Source: Verrucomicrobium sp. BvORR034
GTDB lineage: Bacteria > Verrucomicrobiota > Verrucomicrobiia > Verrucomicrobiales > Verrucomicrobiaceae
Direction of reading: 5' to 3'
Assembly: GCF_000739635.1 (NCBI RefSeq)
Contig: NZ_BATQ01000067.1
Span: forward strand, 1 to 64,000
Length of the DNA: 64,000 nt
The notes beneath the pieces were generated by a model. The model did no database searches and was not told where the DNA came from. It was given only the letters and a program-made list of their open reading frames with translations. Position numbers and translations under genes: made by a program. Positions 1 through 9,726 of the stretch are shown here, in pieces; the first letter of the stretch is position 1, and every line of letters begins with the position of its first letter.

Positions 1-2
1 GC

Positions 3-3000
3 TTGACTGCCTTCCTTTCGCCAGCTTTGGCGGAGGATGAAATGAAAGTGACCATTCATGTCAAGACTGACTCCGGGAACTCACTCTATCCCGGGACGAC
101 TGCGGAGTGGACTAGTGCCAAAGTGACTCTCAATGGGAAGGAGCTAAATGCCTTGGCGGACGAGGTTGGTGATATTGAGCTTGTCATGGGGAAAGCCTAC
201 ACACTTGCGTTTAGCGGGGAGTACACTGGCACTGTTGACAATGGTATTCCCAACAGTCTTCCTTCAATTACTTGTCGAATCGAGACCTGTCACGTGGTCA
301 ATCTGGATGGAGTTATTGTTAAAAGGCTTCTCGGGGAAAATGTGAGGGTAATGACCTCAAAATCCGATCTTGGTTGGTATCCCAAGAGCACCTATATCTT
401 GAAGATCGCAAAGCCTGATTCTTCTGAAGACAACGATTTGGGAAGCTCCACGTCAGGGAGCAACAAAAGCTCCGAAAGCAGCTGCTGCGGTGGTTCTGGT
501 GGCGGGGGGGCGGGTCCGCCTACATCTTCTGAAGCTGTAAAGGTCCCTGAAGCGACTTTTCAATTTGGAGCTGGCAGAGAGGGTTCAGGCAAGAGTCTCG
601 GCCACTTGTTCCTTATTAAACCACTGGATTCAGCCGGTACGCTCAGTCGCCAAGATTTTGATGTAAATTCGCTGGACTCGACCATTGAGACTCCCATTGC
701 GGATGGCGGCGGTCTCCGGCAGATCCGCGTGCACGAAGGGCTGATTGACATTGTCGACGACAGTGGAGGCATCGTCCTGAAGTTTTACTCAAACTCAAAT
801 GTTGGGTCGAAAGATGGTGGTCTGTACACTACCACGGGGGCCGCATTTGTGAAGCATCGGTTGGAGGTGGGCATGAATACGGTCGCAGGAAGTGGAATTC
901 TGCATAGCACAACCAGAAATGGTGCTACTTCGACGGAAGGGTTCTACGGCTCCGGCAACACCGTCGGTTCCATCATGCGCACAGTGCATCTTGATGGGCG
1001 TATCAGTGAAACCATGAACGTGCTGGATGTGGATCCGCTTGATGATTCCATCTGGACGAGGACCGTGGAGAGTCGCGAATTGGTCGTTGACAACAGCGTG
1101 GAAGTTGAAACTTCGTACATCCGGCGGGAGTATGCCTCCCGTCCGTGGGGCGAAGTGTTGGAGCGCACGATTTCTGATCCTAGCGGAGCCAATCTGATCA
1201 CAGAGTATGCCTACTATGAGGACGAGATCAATGACGGAGCTGCCTATCGCAAACTGAAGTATGTGATTCAGCCGGACAGTTCGTGGACGAAGAGGGCTTA
1301 CGGTAGCACAGGTGGGTTGATCAAGACCTATCGCCCCTGGAAAGACCTGCCGGCGCATCCGGATGACGCCACAGACTCAAATTGTCAATACACGGAGATC
1401 GTTTCTGCTAGCAGTACCCGGAACTTCATTCTCGGAGTCCAGACTTCCAGATCTCAGACAATGTACAACTGGGGGAGCGAATTTGATGGGGAGCAGTCGT
1501 GGGACTTTAACATCGTTGAGAACTGGAGGTATCACGGGGGTGGCTTTGCGGGGTTGTCCACCAGCAGTGCCTATGTGTACCTGACGCAGTTCTATCGATC
1601 CGTGGCGGCCGATGGGACGGCGACGCGATATGTTGAAACGAAGGGGAACTTCAACGAAAGTACCGGTGTTTTTACGGAAAGCAGCGGTGGGGCGTACACT
1701 CGCAGTGTGAGCACGCAAGGCACCGTGACGGATGCTCCTGGCATTGCCAATAAAACCCGGCGAACGATCACAATCTCAGATGCCAAAGGGCCGCGTCGAA
1801 AGGAGGAGCAGGTCTACACAGGTGCCGACTATGAAAGGGTGAGTGCGACAACCTACGAATATGAAACAGGTTTGAGTCGGCGCTTACTTTCTGTCAGTCA
1901 GGATGGGGATGTGACGTCCAGTATTGTCTACACGAGTGCGACTGAGACCGCAGAGACAGACGCCTACGGTGTCACTACCAACAATACCTACGATGCTAGT
2001 GGAGAACTGCTTAGCGCGGTGAAAGTGGGTATTGGAGCGGGGGTTGACTATCAAGCCCAAGCCGACATCACCACAAGCCATGCCAATGATGTGCTAACCA
2101 GCACCACTACAATTACGGCCGGGGGCCTGACTCTCACGAGCAGTCAAACGTCTGACAAAGTTGGGCGAATGGTATCCCAGACAGATGAGCAAGGGCGTGT
2201 CACCACTTATGCCTTCACCAGCGGCGGTCGTGTGACCACGGAAACAGGTCCAGGGGGAGTCACCCGAATCACGACGAACTATCTCGATGGTCAGTTGAAG
2301 AGCGTCACCGGTACAGGAGTCATTCCTGAGTTTCATGACTACACGCTGGATGGCAGTGCAAATGTGGTGCACACTGTCTACTATGGTACTGGGGACAATG
2401 TCACGGCACGTTGGCGCAAGACTGTGACCAATGGGCTGGGTCAACTTCTGGAGGAATCTTCGCCGGGCCCTAATGGCAATCCCATCGTCACTCAGCACAC
2501 CTACAATGTACTGGGTCAGCGCATCAAGACCGTGCGTACAGGTTATGCGGATACGATCTATGTGTATGATGATCTCGGTGGGCTGATCAGGCAGGGGCAG
2601 GATTTGAACAACAATGGCAGTTTGGACTTGGTGTCGGCGGATCCAGTATCCGAGGTAGACACCTATTTTGAAAAAGACGTCAACAACGATTGGTGGCAAG
2701 TTAGTATCAATCGCCGCTATTTGAAGGATGATGACAATGGCGATGTCGCCGTTAGCCTGAGTAGGCAGAAGCTGGGTGCTGGTGTCGAATCAGTCGTGGA
2801 GAGCGTGAGCCACACTGGCGTCACGGCTGTCGGCACGACTGGTGTTGATCGTGCTAACAAGTCAACCGTAACCAGCGTTAGCAGTTCCACCTCGAATCTG
2901 TCTGCGGTGACGACGAGAGTTAATGGTCTTGTAGTCAAGAATAGTACGTTTACGGTAAGCAAACCCGTATTGTATCGCTACGACTCACTCGGTAGGCAGA

Positions 3001-5873
3001 TTGAGATGCTGGACCCACGCACAGACATAGCCATCGTTAACGTGTACGACAGTGTTGGGCAGGTGACCAGTGTCACCAATGGCGAGGGTGATGTCACAAC
3101 CTACGCGTACTATGGGAGCGCTCATGCCAACGCAGGCATGCTGGCGAGCCAGACCAACGACGAAGGGGAAGTCATCCGGTATGCCTATGACCATCTTGGC
3201 AGGCTGACGCATCAGTGGGGGGGCGGGAGCAGCCCATTGGCTTACAGCTACAACCTCACCGGTGAAATGGTTCAGCTCAAAACGTATCGTGCGTCAGGCG
3301 ACTGGACGAGTAGTTCACTCCCTTCCTCATTCCTTTCGGCGTCTCCTGCGGTCACAGCTTGGACCTATCACGCAGCGAGCGGGCTGCTTAGCTCCAAAAC
3401 GGATGCTGCATCCAAGGCCGTCTCCTACAGCTACTATGACAGCGGTTTGTTGGCATCGCGCACGTGGGCGCGCGGGGTGGTGACCAGCTATGGGTACGAC
3501 AATGCGGGGCGCATGAACAGCGTGGACTATTCTGACGCCACCCCGGACGTCACCTATTCCTACCGGCGAGATGGGCAAGTGGTCAATACCACAGATGGCC
3601 AGGCTCAGGCGGGCGGTGGCGTCAACGGGCATGAGTTTTCCTATCAGGCTGATACCGGCTTGCAGGTATTTGACAATCTTTTCAATGACCAACGCATCTC
3701 CAGGACCTATGATGGGCAGGGGCGGCTCACACAGTTCAGGGCTGACTACAACGCCGATCTGTTTATGACGGTGAACTACACCTATGATCCCAGTTCTCGC
3801 CTGGCTACGGTGAGTGAGGGCGATCAGGTCGCTGAGTATGGCTATGTCCCCAACAGTGACCTCCTCCAGAGCGTGACATTGAAAAACAGTGGCACCACCC
3901 GACTCACTGGAACGCGCAGCTACGATGATGTCGGACGTATCGGGTCAATCACCTGGGTGAACGCAGCTACTCAGACCGTGTCTTCTCACGCATACACCCA
4001 TGATGGAGCCGGGCGCAGATTGCGCGCTACACTTGCTGATGGTGCCTACTGGGCCTATACTTACAATGACAAGGGTGAGGTTGTTGCCGCTGTCAAGAAA
4101 GACGCTCTTGATGCAGTGTACCCTGGTTTGAGTCTGGGTTATACGTTTGATGAAATTGGCAATCGCCTTACTGCCAGCGTGGACGCGGAGGGCGGTGGTA
4201 ATCGGACACAGAGCTACGCCGGTAATGAACTCAACCAATACACAGGGATCAGCCATCCTTCCACCTTCGATGTCACGGGCTCTGCCCTAAGTGCCGCAAT
4301 AGTGAAGGTGAACACCCTTAGCGCGCAGCGGCAAGGTGAATACTTCCGCAAACAACTGCCCACCGCGAACAGCACGCAGCCAGTATGGGAGCCCGTGGAA
4401 TTGGAAGTACGACTGCCAGGGGCCGGTGTCGGAGGGGGGGATATCGTTACCCAGCGGCAGGGCAACTACTATGTCCCGAGTGCTGTAGAAACCCTGAGCT
4501 ATGATTTGGATGGTAATCTACTAGGCGATGGGCGCTGGAACTATACCTGGGATGGAGAGAATCGCCTTGTCTCGATGGAAACCACCAACGTGGCAGAGGT
4601 TGCAGGCGCGCCTAAGAAACGAATTCGCTATGTCTACGATGGCAGTCATCGGCGCTATTTGAAAGCCGAGGACAGTTGGAACGGTAGCGGTTGGGTAGAG
4701 TTGGCATACGTGTATTTCATCTATGATGGTTGGAATCTCATTGCGGAAATTAAACATAGATCTGGTGAAGCCGGGACCCGTGAGTTCTATGTGTGGGGTA
4801 TGGATGTTTCGCAGGCAGACCAGGGGGCTGGTGGGGTGGGTGGCTTGTTATGGCGGAATCACGTCACGGGGGACTATCCTGTATTCTCAACACAGTACAG
4901 TCACTATGCGACCTATGATGGGAACGGCAATACAACTGCACTGGTGAATGCGGCCGGCGGACAGGACGAGGCGCGCTATGAGTACGACGCTTTTGGGCGA
5001 ATCACATTGATAGAAGGGAGGGCCGTGGCTTATGAGAATCCGATTCGTTATAGCACGAAGTATCAGGACCATGAGACGGATCTCTTGTATTACGGTCATC
5101 GCTATTACGATGTTGTTCGAGGTCGGTGGACGTCTAGAGATCCGCTTGGAGAAAGTGGGTCATTGAATTTGAATGCAATGTGTCGGAATGATCTACTAAA
5201 TAGGTATGATCTACTTGGGTTGTTTGAAGGGCCGAGAACGATTGATCCGGGAACGGCTGGTCGTGCAGTGGCTTCAAGAACTGCAGTGGCTTCAAGAGCA
5301 TTGCCAGCCGTTGCCGGGGTGGCGTGCGCAGATGGTCCGTTGCCTTTTGCAGATGCGCTTGTGTTAGGTTCAGCATATGGACTTACCGTCTACTATCTAG
5401 CAATCCAGGTGACGGAGCCTCTGATCTATTCTGCAATACCTGATCCCAAGGGGCTTCCTTCGGCCCCATCTCCACAGCCAAAGATCACTAGAGTTCCGAC
5501 AAAACCGGGCAATCTTCCCAAGGTGAAAGACGAAAAGTGGGACAGGTGCAATGAACGGTACAAGCTGTACAAGAAACTTGAGAAGGATTTTGTTCAGGGA
5601 GCGAGGCAAACGAATAAGTTGCTGGATGATGCGAATAATCGTCGATTGACTGATTTTGACCCGCTTTGTAGAATGCTTGCTGATCAATTGTCTAAGCTTG
5701 AGAAGGCGCTGGATGGAAGAGATGCCTACAAAAACGACAACTGTGACGAATTTGATTGGTATAATGAAGGGTCGAGTGAAGCTGAAAGGGCAGCGAAGCA
5801 TCAAACGGCTATTGATGGTTTGACAAAAGCTGTAAATAACCTCAAAAAGAGTCTTGAGAGGTTTTGCAATTAG
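3..5873 (+). CDS. RHS/YD-repeat polymorphic toxin-like protein, 5' end outside window
   Basis: The reading frame is open from the window edge; the first residues (LTAFLSPALA, then ED) look like the end of a signal peptide, so the true start lies upstream. A Cys/Gly-rich linker (about residues 150-175, SSCCGGSGGGG) precedes a long run of YD repeats (for example YDSLGRQIE, YDHLGRLTHQW, YDGQGRLTQF, YDAFGRITLIE). The conserved RHS core ends near residue 1740 with YYGHRYYDVVRGRWTSRDPLG and NRYDLLGL. In this family the repeats build a hollow shell that encloses a C-terminal effector. About 216 residues follow the core: a hydrophobic stretch (ALVLGSAYGLTVYYLAIQV), a Pro-rich linker, and a charged, mostly helical domain with four cysteines, including DNCDEFDWYNEG and a final RFCN. 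The tail is not assigned to a known toxin family. The next gene starts directly at its stop codon. Confidence 0.9.
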   Translation: MTAFLSPALAEDEMKVTIHVKTDSGNSLYPGTTAEWTSAKVTLNGKELNALADEVGDIELVMGKAYTLAFSGEYTGTVDNGIPNSLPSITCRIETCHVVNLDGVIVKRLLGENVRVMTSKSDLGWYPKSTYILKIAKPDSSEDNDLGSSTSGSNKSSESSCCGGSGGGGAGPPTSSEAVKVPEATFQFGAGREGSGKSLGHLFLIKPLDSAGTLSRQDFDVNSLDSTIETPIADGGGLRQIRVHEGLIDIVDDSGGIVLKFYSNSNVGSKDGGLYTTTGAAFVKHRLEVGMNTVAGSGILHSTTRNGATSTEGFYGSGNTVGSIMRTVHLDGRISETMNVLDVDPLDDSIWTRTVESRELVVDNSVEVETSYIRREYASRPWGEVLERTISDPSGANLITEYAYYEDEINDGAAYRKLKYVIQPDSSWTKRAYGSTGGLIKTYRPWKDLPAHPDDATDSNCQYTEIVSASSTRNFILGVQTSRSQTMYNWGSEFDGEQSWDFNIVENWRYHGGGFAGLSTSSAYVYLTQFYRSVAADGTATRYVETKGNFNESTGVFTESSGGAYTRSVSTQGTVTDAPGIANKTRRTITISDAKGPRRKEEQVYTGADYERVSATTYEYETGLSRRLLSVSQDGDVTSSIVYTSATETAETDAYGVTTNNTYDASGELLSAVKVGIGAGVDYQAQADITTSHANDVLTSTTTITAGGLTLTSSQTSDKVGRMVSQTDEQGRVTTYAFTSGGRVTTETGPGGVTRITTNYLDGQLKSVTGTGVIPEFHDYTLDGSANVVHTVYYGTGDNVTARWRKTVTNGLGQLLEESSPGPNGNPIVTQHTYNVLGQRIKTVRTGYADTIYVYDDLGGLIRQGQDLNNNGSLDLVSADPVSEVDTYFEKDVNNDWWQVSINRRYLKDDDNGDVAVSLSRQKLGAGVESVVESVSHTGVTAVGTTGVDRANKSTVTSVSSSTSNLSAVTTRVNGLVVKNSTFTVSKPVLYRYDSLGRQIEMLDPRTDIAIVNVYDSVGQVTSVTNGEGDVTTYAYYGSAHANAGMLASQTNDEGEVIRYAYDHLGRLTHQWGGGSSPLAYSYNLTGEMVQLKTYRASGDWTSSSLPSSFLSASPAVTAWTYHAASGLLSSKTDAASKAVSYSYYDSGLLASRTWARGVVTSYGYDNAGRMNSVDYSDATPDVTYSYRRDGQVVNTTDGQAQAGGGVNGHEFSYQADTGLQVFDNLFNDQRISRTYDGQGRLTQFRADYNADLFMTVNYTYDPSSRLATVSEGDQVAEYGYVPNSDLLQSVTLKNSGTTRLTGTRSYDDVGRIGSITWVNAATQTVSSHAYTHDGAGRRLRATLADGAYWAYTYNDKGEVVAAVKKDALDAVYPGLSLGYTFDEIGNRLTASVDAEGGGNRTQSYAGNELNQYTGISHPSTFDVTGSALSAAIVKVNTLSAQRQGEYFRKQLPTANSTQPVWEPVELEVRLPGAGVGGGDIVTQRQGNYYVPSAVETLSYDLDGNLLGDGRWNYTWDGENRLVSMETTNVAEVAGAPKKRIRYVYDGSHRRYLKAEDSWNGSGWVELAYVYFIYDGWNLIAEIKHRSGEAGTREFYVWGMDVSQADQGAGGVGGLLWRNHVTGDYPVFSTQYSHYATYDGNGNTTALVNAAGGQDEARYEYDAFGRITLIEGRAVAYENPIRYSTKYQDHETDLLYYGHRYYDVVRGRWTSRDPLGESGSLNLNAMCRNDLLNRYDLLGLFEGPRTIDPGTAGRAVASRTAVASRALPAVAGVACADGPLPFADALVLGSAYGLTVYYLAIQVTEPLIYSAIPDPKGLPSAPSPQPKITRVPTKPGNLPKVKDEKWDRCNERYKLYKKLEKDFVQGARQTNKLLDDANNRRLTDFDPLCRMLADQLSKLEKALDGRDAYKNDNCDEFDWYNEGSSEAERAAKHQTAIDGLTKAVNNLKKSLERFCN

Positions 5874-6389
5874 ATGAAAAATGACGGCACCGAGTTTGAG
5901 GATCTTGCAACCAAGCTAAAGTTGGCCTGGCGAGAGTTGAGCGTTCCCTCTGTGGAGGATGTCCGTGGTTTGGAGTACGAATTTGGGGACTATTTTATGA
6001 AGTGCTTTGCGGGCCTATCGGTTGACATGATTGATCGTAAGGAGGTGACTTGCCTAGCGGGAATGGCGCTTGTGTTTATGAAGCCCAATGCCTCTGCCTA
6101 CTATCTTTGCGTATATTTGATTTTTATTGTGGAAACGCTTCCCACTAAGATCAAAGGAGGGTTGGCTCTTGATTTTTTCATATTCGCGCAAACGTACATT
6201 GCGCTCGGGGATGAGAGGTTTGTGACCGATGTTTGTGTGAAGTTTCTTCCGAAGAAACATCTTAAATTAGTAGTGGAATTTATAGATATCTCGTTGAGTT
6301 ATTGCGATGAGTTAGGTCTTGACTTGGAAGATGTTCGTAGACTGAATTCGAGTTGTGATATTTTGAGGCTGGTTATCAATAGAGAGTAA
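5874..6389 (+). CDS. hypothetical protein, candidate immunity protein for the RHS tail
   Basis: This 171-aa acidic protein has no signal peptide. Its ATG follows the TAG stop of the RHS gene with no spacer, so the two are almost certainly co-translated. It appears mainly helical with a hydrophobic middle (MALVFMKPNASAYYLCVYL) that loosely resembles small cytosolic families such as DUF6714 found beside polymorphic toxins. That resemblance is from memory and weak. Position, size and lower GC content fit an immunity protein neutralising the RHS C-terminal domain; this is inference from context. No catalytic motif is visible. Confidence 0.7.
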   Translation: MKNDGTEFEDLATKLKLAWRELSVPSVEDVRGLEYEFGDYFMKCFAGLSVDMIDRKEVTCLAGMALVFMKPNASAYYLCVYLIFIVETLPTKIKGGLALDFFIFAQTYIALGDERFVTDVCVKFLPKKHLKLVVEFIDISLSYCDELGLDLEDVRRLNSSCDILRLVINRE

Positions 6390-6613
6390 CAATTGACAAC
6401 GGTGTAAATAGGCCATCTTCCTGCAAAACTACAAGGAAGGTTCGTTGTGGGCATGTTGCCAGAAGTGTTGGTCGATTGACCAACGGGCAGGGCCGCCGGT
6501 TGACTTCCGGATAGTTTGAGAAGAGTGAACCTCTCGGATTTTAGTCACGTAGTTCGGAGGCTTTGAGTGCAAGGATCCTTGCCGTTGAATTCTATCAAAA
6601 TATGGAGGCCAAG
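6390..6613. other. intergenic region between RHS module and glycosyltransferase-like gene
   Basis: About 220 bases with no convincing ORF. A Shine-Dalgarno-like GGAGG at 6604-6608 lies five bases before the ATG at 6614 and decides the start of the next gene. I see no clear terminator after the candidate immunity gene. Confidence 0.5.
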
Positions 6614-7423
6614 ATGTTGCCGCACAATGTGCCCCAATCTGAAAATGCCAGATTTCCAACATCATCCATTCTGCTATACGGGCTGGTCCACCGCAGCCTT
6701 CGGCACACAGTCAAATCTCTGAGGGATCATGTCATAGCGCCGTTGCTCGTTCGAGGGCCAGTGCGGCTTTACTTTCACTCGTGGGACACAGCCCGTCTGC
6801 ATAATCCTAGAGCAAGTGAGGATGCGGAGATCGATGTGCGGGAGATTGCACGCCTACTGCCAGAAGCGCGTGGTGGAGTTGATTCAGAGGCCGAGTTTGA
6901 CTGCTCGGTGAATTGGAAAAGACTCGGGGCATGCAATTACAGTGAATTCCGCCAATCGACGTCGGGAGGCAAGGTGACGTTTCGCAATATCGTCCGGACA
7001 CTGGAGTCGTTAGAGCGTGTGTGGCGATTGTTTAACATGATTGACGATAGCGACAGAGGTCTAGTGATCGCGACGCGGGCTGACATTCGATTCATGCAGC
7101 CATTGCCGCTAAATTCACTGCGCGATGGCTGCATTGGCATCCCAAACTTTCATGGTTGGGGTGGGGTCAATGACCGCTTCGCTATTGGCTCACGGCAACA
7201 GATGGGGATCTATTGTCAAAGGCGCAGGTTCTACGAGGAGTCACTGGACCAGTCGCATCTCAGAAATCCCGAATCTGTGCTGGCAGCCTGGTTGGAAGAG
7301 AATCATGTACCCATCCAGTTGATGGACTTTAACTTCCAACGTATACGCGCCGATGGTCAAGTAGCATCGAGGGACCTCGAAATAGGCTCTGGACTCAACG
7401 GCGTCAATCGTGCTATCAGCTAG
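6614..7423 (+). CDS. glycosyltransferase-like protein of unassigned family
   Basis: 269-aa cytosolic protein. The frame is open from a TTG at 6563, but ATG 6614 has GGAGG (6604-6608) at good spacing and begins a natural N-terminus. Features: LLYGLVHRSLRHT near the start, VRLYFHSWDT, a central GLVIATRADIRFM that resembles the acidic nucleotide-sugar site of GT-A enzymes, and NDRFAIGS. These resemble the poorly characterised glycosyltransferase-like (DUF7796-type) proteins encoded in surface-polysaccharide loci; the assignment is by motif memory only. It converges with the two-domain glycosyltransferase at 7435-9240, separated by 11 bases, which suggests a shared role in surface glycan decoration. 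Confidence 0.6.
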   Translation: MLPHNVPQSENARFPTSSILLYGLVHRSLRHTVKSLRDHVIAPLLVRGPVRLYFHSWDTARLHNPRASEDAEIDVREIARLLPEARGGVDSEAEFDCSVNWKRLGACNYSEFRQSTSGGKVTFRNIVRTLESLERVWRLFNMIDDSDRGLVIATRADIRFMQPLPLNSLRDGCIGIPNFHGWGGVNDRFAIGSRQQMGIYCQRRRFYEESLDQSHLRNPESVLAAWLEENHVPIQLMDFNFQRIRADGQVASRDLEIGSGLNGVNRAIS

Positions 7424-7434
7424 AACTACGTGAT

Positions 7435-9240
7435 CTACGTGCTGGCATCCTCCTTGCGAGATGCAAAGTATTCTGCGACGGTCTGCCGGAGCTTGGCGGT
7501 GACATTGGGGCGCCATTGGAGCAATTGTTTGGCATCGCGCGAAAGGTGTTGGGTCGGCTCAAAGACGTGCTGGACAAGCAGGCGATCTCGTGAGCCATAC
7601 TGTCGACGGTGCACATGGCCATGAGGCAGGGACCTGATGTGAACGCCTTGATTGAAGCCGATCTTCATCTGTACAGCTTTCGACCATCGGGTTGCCCAGT
7701 CTAGTTTGTTTGTTTGATAGTCGGCTGATTGCGCGAGAGGGGGGAAGATCGAATCTGTCTTCAAGTAGTCGTGGAAGATGGCATTCCACATGATTTTGTC
7801 GCTGCCGCCTACAATGGCGTGATCATAAAGGTGGGCTGAGTTCCAGACTTCCCGGTGCATTGCCCAACCAAAGCCTGTAGTCGCACATCGCAGCGGATGC
7901 TGAGAGTGGGCGATCCACGAGGCTGCCGCACCATATTCCCTCTGATGGCCCCGATCTGGGAATGTGGTGTTCACTGTCTCAAATGCCTGGCATAGTCGTT
8001 TGGTCTGGAGTTCCTCCAAGAGGCGTTCTTGCCAACTCGTGGACTCGAAGATAATGTCGGCATCCAACCAGCCGAGGTGGGCAAAGCCCTGATCATGCAG
8101 CAGTTTGAGCCCATGGTTCAGGAGTGCTTCCTTTTGCCAACAGACAGTGTTGGTTCGTAGCCGGATCAGGTTGGGTGTATCATCTGGCAACTGCCAATCA
8201 TCGTCGTTGAAGGCAAGCTCGACTATGAGAAGATTGGTCTCCCGTATGGCGTCACGAAAACGCAAGAAATTTTCCAGTCTGGAGCGGTAGTGACAGGGAT
8301 TGAACCAACTGGTGGCAAATGCAAGAGGTAGACTGCTGGGAAAGCAAAAGGCTGAGGCGTGGGATAAGGTGGAGGAAGTTGATGGCTCCTGTTTGCTGCC
8401 TTCTGCGTGTGTGATGCAGCGCAGCCTCTGCTGCTTCACGGAGGGGAGTAACTCATCGGACTGAAACAGTGGTCGATGGGGAGTATAGCAGTTGATCAGG
8501 CGATCTTCATTGTCAGATGGATCTGTGCTTGCCGTAGGATGCAGAGTTTGCCAAATTTGTTGTCGACTCGACGGGTTGGCATGGAATCGCGCAAATGTCA
8601 TGAGTTGCACGTCGCACTCGAAGTGTAGAGGTCGCCAGGCTTGCAGCATCTTGCGTGCGCCGGAAGGAGTGACTAGATAGGCTTCCAAGCCATAGCCTCC
8701 TGTGACGGTGCGCCATTGGACTGAGGTGTGGTGCGTCGTCTCCACTGACATCGAAGTCGAAATACCCAAGACGCGATCATGCAGAAACAGGAGTTCGGCG
8801 TCCGCAGGCACCGTGATTTGCAGCGCTTCGGAGGTCAAGGATAGCAGCCACTCTGCTGGCCGGGCATCGTCTTCAAGAATCAGCGCCCATTGGCCTTGCT
8901 CATCTAAGGGCAGTTCGTGAAGAAAAGTTGTAAGGGCCCGCTGGTGACTGAGGCATAGGGCGGTGCGTACTGGATCAAGGGTGGGCTCACCCGTGAGATG
9001 TCCTTCGCGGCGCAGCTGATCGAGTGCTGAGGCGTTCCACTGCAAAGGGGGGGCGGGTTCTGAAAAGTCGCTTCCATCTATGGCAGGGATACGTTGAATA
9101 TTTTTGCTGCCGCACACGTTCGATACACGGCGAAAGCATTGTGCCCAGCGTTCTCGTGATTCCTCCAGATTGATGATGTAGACGGGTATGTCTGTGAGAG
9201 ATAGGGAAGGGCATTTTTGCATAAGCATGCACACTTTCAT
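7435..9240 (-). CDS. two-domain glycosyltransferase: GT25-like N-terminus fused to a second GT-A-like domain
   Basis: 601 aa. The N-terminal half (about residues 15-270) has GT25 (LPS beta-1,4-galactosyltransferase type) hallmarks: IPVYIINLEESRERW, IPAIDG, CLSHQRAL and ILEDDARP, the last holding the acidic metal/nucleotide-sugar site. The C-terminal half (about 310-600) has features of a different glycosyltransferase: LGWLDADIIFE (DxD-like), TTGFGWAMHREVW and GGSDKIMW. No signal peptide is present, so it should act in the cytoplasm on lipid-linked or LPS precursors. M1, M5 and M7 are all possible starts. Base composition is less GC-rich than the core genome, like its RHS neighbours. The fusion suggests sequential addition of two sugars; this is inference. 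Confidence 0.8.
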   Translation of the reverse strand: MKVCMLMQKCPSLSLTDIPVYIINLEESRERWAQCFRRVSNVCGSKNIQRIPAIDGSDFSEPAPPLQWNASALDQLRREGHLTGEPTLDPVRTALCLSHQRALTTFLHELPLDEQGQWALILEDDARPAEWLLSLTSEALQITVPADAELLFLHDRVLGISTSMSVETTHHTSVQWRTVTGGYGLEAYLVTPSGARKMLQAWRPLHFECDVQLMTFARFHANPSSRQQIWQTLHPTASTDPSDNEDRLINCYTPHRPLFQSDELLPSVKQQRLRCITHAEGSKQEPSTSSTLSHASAFCFPSSLPLAFATSWFNPCHYRSRLENFLRFRDAIRETNLLIVELAFNDDDWQLPDDTPNLIRLRTNTVCWQKEALLNHGLKLLHDQGFAHLGWLDADIIFESTSWQERLLEELQTKRLCQAFETVNTTFPDRGHQREYGAAASWIAHSQHPLRCATTGFGWAMHREVWNSAHLYDHAIVGGSDKIMWNAIFHDYLKTDSIFPPLAQSADYQTNKLDWATRWSKAVQMKIGFNQGVHIRSLPHGHVHRRQYGSRDRLLVQHVFEPTQHLSRDAKQLLQWRPNVTAKLRQTVAEYFASRKEDAST

Positions 9241-9726
9241 GTCTTGACGTGCCTATAGAAACACCGCTGTGGAAGTGACACGAATGGCACCTATTTAAGG
9301 CGTTTTCGAGCAAAGATCAAGCACCCGGGACGTATCGACTCAGTCGTTCAACACATGCCGCATCCGGCTTCTAGCCAAAATCTCGAAATGCAACAGCACT
9401 TGCCAATGGTGGTCAAAAGCAGGCTGTTGCCCTCTTCTCGTCCGTTCGTGGTGCTTTGCAACTACTGACCCAGGCCTGCACACTCATTGATACAACGCTC
9501 CTCCCGATCTCACGGGAGGTTCTTGTGCGGGGATCTTGACTAACAGTACGAGTCTTGAGTAATTCCGAGCGTCGGCTAAGATTGGTTCTTTGGCAGTTTC
9601 GGCAACGAGGCAAGACAGAACTGGCATCGTTTTTTTGATGAACAAGACAGTTTTGAGAGTGCGAGTCCATCTTTTGCGAAGCGACTTCTGGAATAGGTGT
9701 CCTTTTCTGTAAAGGTGAGGCTAATC
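9241..9726. other. gene-free stretch with one hairpin
   Basis: About 485 bases without a supportable gene. The only clear structure is a perfect 7-bp stem at 9500-9506/9513-9519 (CCTCCCG/CGGGAGG) followed by TTCTTG, a possible weak terminator on the + strand. The AT-richer composition matches the flanking island. It may be debris from the RHS locus, but I found no recognisable YD-repeat remnant in it. Confidence 0.4.
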
